Assembly (NCBI GenBank): GCA_948566455.1
Contig: CAOYQO010000001.1
Location: 62,001-126,000 of the forward strand
Direction: 5' to 3'
DNA: 64,000 nucleotides
From: an uncultured Phocaeicola sp.
GTDB taxonomy: Bacteria; Bacteroidota; Bacteroidia; Bacteroidales; Bacteroidaceae
A program made the translations under genes and the position numbers. Position 1 is the first letter of the stretch. The number at the start of each line of letters is the position of its first letter. Below, one piece after another: positions 17,684-25,659 of the stretch. The notes beneath the pieces were generated by a model, which saw only the letters and a program-made list of their open reading frames with translations, did no database searches and was not told the DNA's origin.

Positions 17684-19279
17684 AATATCTTCCAGCTTTT
17701 CAAATGAACGAATCCATTCCACAATTACTGGTTCATTACTGATATTCCCAAAATTGAGAATAAGAGTAATGTTTGTTGGCCTTTCTGTGAAGTGCGTTCC
17801 ATTATTTGACAGATAGTCTGTAATCTTGAATACATAGATATCTTTTCCTATCTTTTTAGCTTTATTCGAATCTAATTTCCAAAACTCCGGAGCACTGGCA
17901 ACGCTATAGCTTAATTGCAACCAGTCTTTATTTGCGGATGCTGGAATCTTGGGTGCCTTTACAGCAATATACGGATAGTTTCTTGCGTGGTAGGAAATCC
18001 TTTTCTTTTGCATATTTACTCCGGATGATACGAATGACATAAGATTATCTACCTGTTTATAAGAGCAATTGGCGAAAGTCCATCCTTCCAGTTGGGAAAG
18101 ATTCTCATTTATTTGTCCGGGGACTTTTCTTTCATTTGAGTCCTTTCCCAAATAGAACAACAGGCTGCCGAAGCCTGGGTTGTCACAAGTAAATCCCGGT
18201 CCTTCAGGACGTATCATGCCTAATACAATTTGGGTATATGGCATTTCTAACCCTTTGCGTTCAACATAGTGATTGTATGCTATTTCAAATAATGAGCGGA
18301 AACGTCCCATTCCTTCTTCCCCTAACGTAGTCCAGTTTGAATATTTTCCGGTTATATCTTTCCAGGTAAAGAAAGGTACCTCATAGCCCAGATTGGATTT
18401 GGCCAAGTATTCATAACCTTTCATAAGGCGATTGTCCAAAGCACTATACAAATCCTTGCCTTGTGTCCAGGCTATTTCAGCAATTTCCGAGAGGCATCCT
18501 AATCCTAACATAGCATGTTGCTGGTCACGTCCACTTTCCTGTATTTGGCCGGATTCTGCTACGTAGTTGGGAAGAGTTCCATTGTCATGGCCTTTCAGAA
18601 AAAACTCTATGGCGTCTTCATACAACTTTTTATCGTTTAGAAATACTCCGAATGCCATTTGTGCCTTCGTTACTGCAATTCCCCAGTTACCGTTGGTGTA
18701 AGGTTTGGTATTGTAGAAAGTAGTAAGTATAGGTTGGAATACATTTCGGAACATGTTTTCTACTTTGGGCGTATCTTTTACATCCCATCCGTTGGCATAT
18801 TTATCTGCTGTATATGTATATCTCATGATTTCTGCTGCGTTTACCAGCATAAATCCTTGAAGGCCGGCACAAAGCGGATCGTCCGGACCTTCTATTTTCT
18901 TTAGGGTACTTGCATACGCTCTGATAATCTCCATTGCTTTGTCTGCATGAGGCTCTTTTCCTGTGACTATCCAAAGAATGGCATTGTAATAAGCTGCATT
19001 AAAATCTCGTTCACAAGGATCTTTGGTATAACCATATTTACCGGCACGGCTGATAGTTTCGAAAGGTCCTTTTATGCGATAATCAGCTTTTCCCTCAGGC
19101 ATTCCTCGCATGATGTTGAATGAACCGTAAGCCGGTTGGGTCTCATTTCTAACAAGTTCCCGGATTCTTTTTAATGAGGACTCAGAATGAAGTAAGCCCG
19201 GATGAATAAACTCTTGACTGTTTATATTCAGCATATAAAAGAGAAGAATAAATAACGGAATAAATTTCTTTTTCATCAT
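17681..19279 (-). CDS. PL38-like polysaccharide lyase (alginate-lyase superfamily), candidate glucuronan lyase
   Basis: A 532-residue secreted protein (signal peptide to about residue 21) with an (alpha/alpha) toroid fold of the alginate-lyase superfamily. Motifs: NGNWG at 196-200, which usually carries the Asn/Trp that neutralise the uronate carboxyl, and ESGRDQQH at 248-255 with His255 and Arg250 as likely catalytic residues. It resembles PL38, whose founding member is a Bacteroides cellulosilyticus glucuronan lyase; this identification is from memory of the family. The neighbouring GH88 would process its unsaturated products. It is followed by GH127 after 52 bases. No perfect operator motif lies directly in front, but site 3 lies in the divergent gap. 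Confidence 0.82.
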   Translation of the reverse strand: MMKKKFIPLFILLFYMLNINSQEFIHPGLLHSESSLKRIRELVRNETQPAYGSFNIMRGMPEGKADYRIKGPFETISRAGKYGYTKDPCERDFNAAYYNAILWIVTGKEPHADKAMEIIRAYASTLKKIEGPDDPLCAGLQGFMLVNAAEIMRYTYTADKYANGWDVKDTPKVENMFRNVFQPILTTFYNTKPYTNGNWGIAVTKAQMAFGVFLNDKKLYEDAIEFFLKGHDNGTLPNYVAESGQIQESGRDQQHAMLGLGCLSEIAEIAWTQGKDLYSALDNRLMKGYEYLAKSNLGYEVPFFTWKDITGKYSNWTTLGEEGMGRFRSLFEIAYNHYVERKGLEMPYTQIVLGMIRPEGPGFTCDNPGFGSLLFYLGKDSNERKVPGQINENLSQLEGWTFANCSYKQVDNLMSFVSSGVNMQKKRISYHARNYPYIAVKAPKIPASANKDWLQLSYSVASAPEFWKLDSNKAKKIGKDIYVFKITDYLSNNGTHFTERPTNITLILNFGNISNEPVIVEWIRSFEKLEDI

Positions 19280-19619
19280 ATTCTTAAAATAATAAGGTTA
19301 ATACATATTAGATAGAAGTCAATATGTATTATATAGCTTATTATGTGCGAATTTACCTAAAGCAGTATTATACTTTTTAGTTTTATTATGGAAAATCATT
19401 CTATGAATAGTGTATTATGAGGTTAAAATGTGTTTTCAGGCGGAAATAGATGAATTTAGTTACGATCCATATTGAGTAAAAGAACTTGCTTATTCGTTTT
19501 TATTTTAAATGCTGGTCTGGAAGAACTATAATTTAATAACATTGAAATATGAATTATGGTATGAAAGCATCTTTGAGGCGGTTGATATGTAAAGTAATAA
19601 TATAAAGTAGAATTCTGAA
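19280..19619. other. 340-base divergent promoter region, PL38-like gene and GH97
   Basis: AT-rich gap between two divergently transcribed enzymes. It contains operator candidate site 3 at 19473-19498 and a near-consensus -7 element CATCTTTG at 19568-19575, about 45 bases before the GH97 start on the plus strand. I could not find a good -7 element for the minus-strand PL38-like gene. No coding sequence is apparent. Confidence 0.5.
19473..19498 (+). promoter_or_regulatory. PUL bipartite operator candidate, site 3
   Basis: Read on the minus strand: AACGA, 15 bases, TACTCA. Two mismatches from the strongest form but with the exact 20-base offset between half-sites, and oriented toward the plus-strand GH97 as in the other sites. 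It is 121 bases upstream of GH97 and 193 bases upstream of the PL38-like gene, so it could serve both. Confidence 0.5.
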
Positions 19620-21551
19620 ATGAAAAAATTATTTGTAGGCGTATTATGTGTAGCTTTGTCTCTGAGTGTACAGGGCAAAGAGGTGAATATGACATCACCG
19701 GATGGAAAATACCAGTTTACGTTGAGTGATAGCGGTGGACAGTTACACTATTCTTTGACTTGGAATGGCAAACAGACAGTAAAACCTTCCTTATTGGGAA
19801 TCAATGCAAATGTAGAATGGCGGGATGGAGTTGAAATAGGAACTGTGGATAGTAGTCGGAAAGATACGATCTGGCATCCGGTTTATGGGGAAAGAAGTGA
19901 AATTAAAGACTGCTATCATGCATGGAAAATAGTTGTCAACCGTCAGAACGGACGTGATAAGCTGATTCTTGATGTCCGTGCTTATGATGAGGGAATTGCC
20001 TTCCGTTACCATTTTCCGGGCGGACAATATCTGAAGATTACAGATGAGTATACAGAATATACCATGCCCGAAGGTACTAAAGCTTATTTTACCCCCAAAG
20101 CCCAGACCCCGTATTCTTATCTGCCTCTTGAAAACTGGCCGGGTGAATCGGACCGTCCGTTACTGCTGACACTGGCAGATGGAGGATATGTCTGCCTAGC
20201 TGAAGCCCAAGTGGTGGATTATGTACGTACGAAGTTCAATGTGTCACCGACTAAAAAGAATACGATTATATCGGCTATGTATGGTCCGGTAGAAGATATT
20301 GCTCCTTATTCTACTCCGTGGCGTGTAATCATGTGTGCTGACAATCCGGGTGAGATTTTGGAACACAATGATATTCTGTTAAATTTGAATCCGCCATGTC
20401 GGATTAAGGATACTTCCTGGATTAAACCAGGAAAAGTGATGCGTGAAGTGACCTTGACCACAGAAGGTGGAAAAGCTTTGGTAGACTTTGCTGTAAAACG
20501 GAATCTGCAATATATCCACTTTGATGCCGGTTGGTATGGTTTTGAGTATGATAAGGCTTCAGATGCTACTACCGTAACACTTGATCCGCGTAGGAATCCG
20601 AAAATAGATGCTCTGAATCTGAAAGAAGTGGTTACTTATGCGAAGCAGCATGGCATCGGAGTTATACTCTATGTTAATCAGCGGGCTTTGCAGCAACAGT
20701 TGGATGAGATACTCCCTTTGTATAAATCATGGGGAATTTCGGGAATTAAGTTTGGATTCGTGCAGGTAGGTTCACAGGTGTGGACTAAATGGATGCACGA
20801 AGCCGTGAAAAAGTGTGCTGATTATGGGCTGATGGTAGACATTCATGATGAATATCGTCCGACAGGTTTTAGTCGTACCTATCCTAATCTGATGACTCAG
20901 GAAGGTATTCGCGGCAATGAAGAATTTCCGGATGCCACTCATAATGTTACGTTGGCTTTTACCCGCTTTGTAGCCGGAGCAGCCGATTATACGATATGTT
21001 ACTATCGCCAGGACTTTGGCAGGCTGAACGTTGAAAAAGATAATTATGGTGTTCCCCGTTCTAAGTCCATTCAGACTACACCGGCGCATCAATTGGCATT
21101 AGCAGCTGTCTATTATAGTCCCCTGCAATATATATATTGGTATGATAAGCCTTCGGATTCGCAGGACGAACCGGAATTAAAGTTCTTTGATGATGTGTAC
21201 ACCACCTGGGATGATACGAAGGTTTTACAAGGTGAAGTCGGTGAGTTTATTACTGTGGCTCGCCGGAGAGGAGAGGAATGGTTCATAGGCTCAATTACAA
21301 ATAATGATGCACGGACGTTACCGGTTGATTTGAGTTTTCTGCCTGCAGGAAAAGATTATGTAGCTGAAATTTATACAGATGGCGACAAATCTATTCCTAC
21401 ACGAACGAAAGTCAGAGTCTCAAAATTCCGTGTCAATGCCAAGACTGTTCTGTATTTTAATCTGAGGGCTTCGGGAGGTTCTGCCATTCGTTTAGTGCCT
21501 GAAGTGACTAAGGATAAATCTTTGAAAACCTATAAACAACAGAAGTTGTGA
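19620..21551 (+). CDS. GH97 alpha-glycosidase, second copy
   Basis: A 643-residue secreted enzyme (signal peptide to about residue 19), closely related to the GH97 at 13738. It has the N-terminal sandwich (about 20-265), the barrel opening FDAGWYGFEYD at 301-311 and the C-terminal RASGGSAIRLVP. As in its paralogue, the site of the retaining-branch nucleophile is Gly (GIKFGF, Gly379) and the histidine is followed by Asp (HDEYRPTG at 409-416). Unlike the paralogue it has a longer loop after YYRQDFGR (about 463-485). It is the only plus-strand enzyme in this part of the locus. A fragment of an esterase-like gene follows it. Confidence 0.93.
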   Translation: MKKLFVGVLCVALSLSVQGKEVNMTSPDGKYQFTLSDSGGQLHYSLTWNGKQTVKPSLLGINANVEWRDGVEIGTVDSSRKDTIWHPVYGERSEIKDCYHAWKIVVNRQNGRDKLILDVRAYDEGIAFRYHFPGGQYLKITDEYTEYTMPEGTKAYFTPKAQTPYSYLPLENWPGESDRPLLLTLADGGYVCLAEAQVVDYVRTKFNVSPTKKNTIISAMYGPVEDIAPYSTPWRVIMCADNPGEILEHNDILLNLNPPCRIKDTSWIKPGKVMREVTLTTEGGKALVDFAVKRNLQYIHFDAGWYGFEYDKASDATTVTLDPRRNPKIDALNLKEVVTYAKQHGIGVILYVNQRALQQQLDEILPLYKSWGISGIKFGFVQVGSQVWTKWMHEAVKKCADYGLMVDIHDEYRPTGFSRTYPNLMTQEGIRGNEEFPDATHNVTLAFTRFVAGAADYTICYYRQDFGRLNVEKDNYGVPRSKSIQTTPAHQLALAAVYYSPLQYIYWYDKPSDSQDEPELKFFDDVYTTWDDTKVLQGEVGEFITVARRRGEEWFIGSITNNDARTLPVDLSFLPAGKDYVAEIYTDGDKSIPTRTKVRVSKFRVNAKTVLYFNLRASGGSAIRLVPEVTKDKSLKTYKQQKL

Positions 21552-21576
21552 TGAAACATGTAAAAGAGATAGATAA

Positions 21577-21651
21577 AAAGTTACGGTAGTGGTGTGGCAG
21601 TATGGTAGGAGTGCAGCACCTAAGATTCAAACGGCCGAACCTATTAAATAA
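21577..21651 (+). pseudogene. Remnant of the C-terminus of an esterase-like gene
   Basis: Twenty-four codons on the plus strand read KVTVVVWQYGRSAAPKIQ then TAEPIK and stop. They match the end of the protein encoded on the opposite strand at 21676-23289 (KVTVVAWQYGIAGKVQ then TAEPVERSFYILK). The nucleotide match is visible too: GTGTGGCAGTATGGT and ACGGCCGAACC. The rest of the gene is missing, and the GH97 stop lies only 25 bases upstream. I read this as what is left after deletion of a second, oppositely oriented copy. Confidence 0.7.
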
Positions 21652-21675
21652 ACATCCTCTATTGGGTGGTTACAG

Positions 21676-23289
21676 TTATTTCAGGATGTAGAAACTACGT
21701 TCCACCGGTTCGGCCGTCTGTACTTTACCAGCAATACCATATTGCCAGGCAACTACCGTTACTTTTACCGGAAATTTACTGCGGGGTGGGATAGGAGTGA
21801 ATACAATTTGGTCTCCTTCTATTTCAGCTGGACCTTCTTTGATGTAGTAAGAGACGGGCAGTCCACAATCACTTGTGGCTTTTAAAGATAAAGAACTGCT
21901 TTCCGCTTTCACATCGGGTAATCTTGGAAATAATATATACTGCCTTTGTCCTTCCGTATTCCGGTAGGGGATGCGGATACTGACTTCCTGAACAGCACTT
22001 TTATACTTCCGGTCTCCTGCCTGGCTTGCCAACAGACATATATCACCGGTACGGCGCAGATTATTCATACCCATCCGATAGAAAGATACCATAAATGTGG
22101 TGTCATTTACCTTTTTTACTGGTCCACAGATGCGACTGATTATCGGTGTCGCATCTGTATGCTCATCAGATAGTTTGGTTCTCAGGGAATCCGTACATAC
22201 GGCTTTCAGGTGGAAAGTGATTCCATCGGCTTCCGGATTGAAGCGGGGCTGTACACGTACATGCTGTTTCTTGTCGTATGTCAGTAAACTGCCGTTTTGC
22301 TCAAAACCCAGATACTGTTCTTTCTTTCCGCGGCTTTGCGTATACCGTACTTCAGTCGCTTCCGCTATTTCACGGTCAAAATACCAGAAAGCATCATGAG
22401 GATCACCTTTATATTGTGAATAGGGGGCGGCTTTGACTCGCTTCTTCTGATCGGGATGCCAGCGTTCTGCCAGCCAGCCTTTGGTTGGGTTTACCGGATT
22501 CAGTTTTACTTTACCGTCTTTCGTTACTTCATCCGTCAGCCGTTGATTGATAGCTTTTTCCAGAAATAGAGCAATGTATGCGGCTGTTTCATCTGCCACA
22601 TCGAAATGTCCCCGTTCTGCGTCACACAGAAATGAGATACAACTTTCAGGATACATCATGCGGAAGGCCAGTGCCGGATTTACCCGGGCTTCCCACCATT
22701 CATATTCTCCTTCAATCATCAGTCCGGGTATTCCATCGATATTACGGGTACGTCCCCATTCCAGATTCTCACGCCCGTAGCCGGTAAGATTCGTACGCGG
22801 AGCATCGCCATGTAGGGAAATGATAGCCAAAGTACGTTCCGGATTCCATGCGGCAAAATTCCAGGGATAAGTAGCCATAGCCGAATGGCCTATGGGAACG
22901 GTGGGGACATTTTTCAGTTCACTATATCCGCTGACGTCTGCCAGGGAGAACATCATTTTCTCAAATATCTGTTGTGTGCCTTTCGATACATCCCATTGCT
23001 GGTCGATACCGGGAGTTATCCATACAAAGCCGATTCCCAGCTTCTGCATCTTTTCGCGGAAAAGGGGATTATCAAAAAGAGTTTCTTCGCTCATATTGTG
23101 TTGTCCTACAATAATTGCTTTTACCTGCATACAGTCAGCGGGTATCCACAAGAAAGCTGTAGGATTCCGGTTCGTTTCATGAGAGACGAACCCGTCAAGA
23201 GTCACAGACCATTGCCATTCCCCTGCCCGCAAACAGGGAGAAAGGAACAACAAGAGGATGATTGAAAAAAACGGTCTATATCTATTCAT
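21676..23289 (-). CDS. Secreted alpha/beta-hydrolase, possible carbohydrate esterase
   Basis: A 537-residue protein with a signal peptide (to about residue 22). Residues 45-245 look like an alpha/beta-hydrolase: strand KAIIVGQHN, nucleophile elbow GHSAMA with Ser136, and a late His228 in AERGHFDVADE. The C-terminal half (about 350-537) is beta-rich and resembles the Ig-like repeats found at the ends of Bacteroides PUL enzymes. No named CE family is obvious to me; a role in removing acyl groups from the glycan is an inference from the fold and location. A half-site of the PUL motif (TACGA at 23316) lies 27 bases upstream, without the second half. Confidence 0.7.
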   Translation of the reverse strand: MNRYRPFFSIILLLFLSPCLRAGEWQWSVTLDGFVSHETNRNPTAFLWIPADCMQVKAIIVGQHNMSEETLFDNPLFREKMQKLGIGFVWITPGIDQQWDVSKGTQQIFEKMMFSLADVSGYSELKNVPTVPIGHSAMATYPWNFAAWNPERTLAIISLHGDAPRTNLTGYGRENLEWGRTRNIDGIPGLMIEGEYEWWEARVNPALAFRMMYPESCISFLCDAERGHFDVADETAAYIALFLEKAINQRLTDEVTKDGKVKLNPVNPTKGWLAERWHPDQKKRVKAAPYSQYKGDPHDAFWYFDREIAEATEVRYTQSRGKKEQYLGFEQNGSLLTYDKKQHVRVQPRFNPEADGITFHLKAVCTDSLRTKLSDEHTDATPIISRICGPVKKVNDTTFMVSFYRMGMNNLRRTGDICLLASQAGDRKYKSAVQEVSIRIPYRNTEGQRQYILFPRLPDVKAESSSLSLKATSDCGLPVSYYIKEGPAEIEGDQIVFTPIPPRSKFPVKVTVVAWQYGIAGKVQTAEPVERSFYILK

Positions 23290-23380
23290 TGTTCTTTGTT
23301 TTTTTACAGTATTAATACGAACGAAGAATAAGCCTGTTTTTGCTGTATTTCGATGAGTCTTAGTATTCGTTAATAATCGT

Positions 23381-24823
23381 TCATTTAGAGGCTTCTTTCA
23401 GTTGTTCCGTCAGCTTATCCATATCTTCCGGGCTGGCTGCCGATGGGAATTGCAGTGCTCCTTCTTTATTGACGATGGCATAATGCGGGATTGACAGCAT
23501 ACCGTTCCGCCCGAACTTCTCATAAATTTCCATTTTGAAAGCTTCGTTGATAATGACATGCTCTCCTTTTAAGTTATAGTGCCCTGTCATTTTTTTCCAG
23601 AGTTCAGCTTTCTGGGGAGTATCGATGGAAACATACAATAACACGATATCATTTTCAGCAGCATATTTCTGCAAAGGTTTGATGTGTGCAAACGATGCAC
23701 GACAAGGACCGCACCAGGTAGCCCATACATCGATAAAGATCACTTTACCCGGGTATAAGTCAGTAATTTCCTTAAAGGTGCGTACACTGTCCGTATTCAA
23801 TATATGAATGTCTTTCGGAAGTTCGGCTTCATTGAACGCTTTGTTCTTCTGTATCGCTGTTTCTAATTTCGGCATTAGCACGCTTTGGGGATATAATGTC
23901 TTGAATTCCTCATACAATGAAGGAATACCGGTTGCAAAATACTCACGGCTTTCGTCTTCCAGAATGAGAAGTCCCATTGCAGCCTCCTGTACCCGGCCTT
24001 GCAGATTTGTTTTATACCAATAGAATAACAGCTGATTGCGTTCATTGTCATCATTCGTGCGCCTTTCATGTTGCATGAAAATATCTATGCCTGCCATATT
24101 CGATATGACATCTGCAAATGCAGGAGAGAACACGCTTTCAGCCTGACCGACGTTTGCAAAATCCAACATCTGGGCGTAAGCGTCGTCCCATTCCTTCTTG
24201 ACCGTTTCGGAACCTCTCCGGTAGTTACCGAAATATTGATTCATATATGCCATCAAAGCCTGTAAGCGTATATCCTGTATGGCTCTCTGCCTGAACTGAT
24301 CGTCCACCCCTGCCACTTCTTTTTCTAATGTAGTGGCGTAGTCTGTCAGCTTTTGATATACGGATGAGGCAACCGTATCCTTACCGACGTTAAAGATATC
24401 TCCCCGGCGTGCACGCAGATTAAATACGTTTTCATTCAGATCAGCCAACTTCTTGAGGATTTCATTTTCTTTCGTCAAACCGTCAACCGGGTTTAGTTCA
24501 TTAAATTTGGAAGCATCGATATCAAGCGTCTGTTTTCCCGGAGCAAGATAGATACTACCTAAGTTTCGCTCACCATATAGAAAAAGAGACAGCTTTTCGT
24601 TATCGTTTACAGGTAAGGTAATCTGATACGTACTGTCTGCATTTAAACGTAAAGTATCAATCTTGTTCGGTAAGTAAATGCCATCAGTAGTGATGTTATA
24701 TACAATGGGAGCGCCGGATGTATTCGTTACTTTGCCTTCTAAAGTAATGCTCTTCTGGGTACATCCGCTCAAGAGCATAGTGGTTACTATGCCGCCAAGG
24801 CATAAAGTTTTGATAAATTTCAT
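23381..24823 (-). CDS. TlpA/ResA-like thioredoxin-fold lipoprotein
   Basis: A 480-residue lipoprotein (lipobox LLSGC, Cys21). The N-terminal region (about 25-110) resembles the DUF4369 sandwich (ITLEGKVTNTSGAPIVYNI); the middle (about 115-330) is helical; the C-terminal region (about 335-480) is a thioredoxin fold with the active-site motif WCGPC at 370-374 and the cis-Pro region MLSIPHYAIV. Such proteins are thiol-disulfide oxidoreductases or reductases in the periplasm and are frequent in Bacteroides PULs without a clear role. It lies 91 bases upstream of the esterase-like gene on the same strand. I saw neither a canonical -7 element nor the PUL motif in front of it. Confidence 0.88.
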   Translation of the reverse strand: MKFIKTLCLGGIVTTMLLSGCTQKSITLEGKVTNTSGAPIVYNITTDGIYLPNKIDTLRLNADSTYQITLPVNDNEKLSLFLYGERNLGSIYLAPGKQTLDIDASKFNELNPVDGLTKENEILKKLADLNENVFNLRARRGDIFNVGKDTVASSVYQKLTDYATTLEKEVAGVDDQFRQRAIQDIRLQALMAYMNQYFGNYRRGSETVKKEWDDAYAQMLDFANVGQAESVFSPAFADVISNMAGIDIFMQHERRTNDDNERNQLLFYWYKTNLQGRVQEAAMGLLILEDESREYFATGIPSLYEEFKTLYPQSVLMPKLETAIQKNKAFNEAELPKDIHILNTDSVRTFKEITDLYPGKVIFIDVWATWCGPCRASFAHIKPLQKYAAENDIVLLYVSIDTPQKAELWKKMTGHYNLKGEHVIINEAFKMEIYEKFGRNGMLSIPHYAIVNKEGALQFPSAASPEDMDKLTEQLKEASK

Positions 24824-24916
24824 TATTTGTTTTTCATTTGGTTCATAATCTGAGGCGCTAAAATAGTGATAAGGTTACACCGGGACAATTATTTCCTGCT
24901 ATTTCTCCGTGATTGT

Positions 24917-25498
24917 TCATTTTATCCTAATCCCTTTTATAAAATCATTGGTTACTACTCTTTTCAGGTCTTTCATCCGTTCTCCATTGATTACTACATT
25001 TTCAAATGTCACGTTTTTACGGTTCGTTCTTTGTCCAGTCCTTCGATGGCAGAGGGATTTTCGCCGATTCCCGTATAAGTGATGTTGCGGAAGGTTATTC
25101 CGTCGATGCTGTTACCCGGTACTTTGTCGTACTTCCCGTTGAAACGCACTTTCACCTAGAACAGTCGTCCTTTCTGAATGCTTTCTACCCGGATGTTCTC
25201 AAACAGAATGTTGCGAACGTGGTTCTTGTCACCGCAGTCTATCGCCATGCAACCTTGGTAGGGAGGGGCGTCTTCATCGTGTTCCAGAATATCTATGTTA
25301 CGGAAAATCAGGTTCTCAATCACCTCTCCCGTAGGAGAGTCCGGGTCGCCATGACCACCTACGTTGATAGGATGCGCTACATCTGCCCAAAGTATGGAGT
25401 TCTGCACAGTGATGTCGCCCGAGCCGCCCCACCAGTTCCAGCGGTGGTTATAAAGGGCTATGCAGTCATCCGAGGGCTATTTTCAATATCTGTTTCAT
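24917..25498 (-). pseudogene. Decayed GH28/GH49-like beta-helix glycosidase
   Basis: The start codon and first nine codons (MKQILKIAL, from 25498) are fused, out of frame, to the middle of a beta-helix enzyme (DDCIALYNHRWNWWGG onward). The rest is readable to a stop at 24917, except for one in-frame TAG after GRLF and one single-base loss in a run of A after ERTVKN. The readable part, for example ILWADVAHPINVGGHGD, is homologous to the intact gene at 38856-40286 (TLWADVAHPIFIGIHGN). Roughly the first 280 residues are deleted. An operator candidate remains in front (25527-25552), so the gene was once part of the same regulon. Confidence 0.88.
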
Positions 25499-25526
25499 AA
25501 ATCTTTGATTTTCTGACTTTATATCA

Positions 25527-25552
25527 TACGAATGAAAAGCGAAGTCTACTCA
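25527..25552 (-). promoter_or_regulatory. PUL bipartite operator candidate, site 4
   Basis: TACGA, 15 bases, TACTCA on the plus strand, 28 bases upstream of the start codon of the beta-helix pseudogene. The motif has stayed intact although the gene has decayed. Confidence 0.62.
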
Positions 25553-25599
25553 ATCCTTCCTTAGTATCTGTTGTGAGAATGATAGTTATCAGGAAAACA

Positions 25600-25633
25600 A
25601 CAACGGTTACCCTATACATAGAATAACCGTTGT
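25600..25633 (-). terminator. Terminator downstream of the GH51-like gene
   Basis: A perfect 10-base-pair stem (ACAACGGTTA at 25600-25609 with TAACCGTTGT at 25624-25633) with a 14-base loop. On the minus strand it is followed by TTGTTTTCC, a T-rich tail. It lies 27 bases after the stop codon of the GH51-like gene. Confidence 0.75.
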
Positions 25634-25659
25634 CTGTTCCATCACAAGCAAATCGAAAC

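Noticed and set aside
19461..19486. TACGA at 19461 as a second motif in the GH97/PL38 gap
   Set aside because: No (C/T)ACTCA at the required offset.
23312..23341. Tenth copy of the bipartite motif before the esterase-like gene
   Set aside because: TACGA at 23316 is present in an otherwise similar context, but the position 20 bases on reads GTTTTT instead of (C/T)ACTCA. Kept as a half-site only.
25006..25500. 164-codon plus-strand open frame
   Set aside because: It is the reverse of the beta-helix pseudogene, whose minus-strand homology to 38856-40286 is clear.
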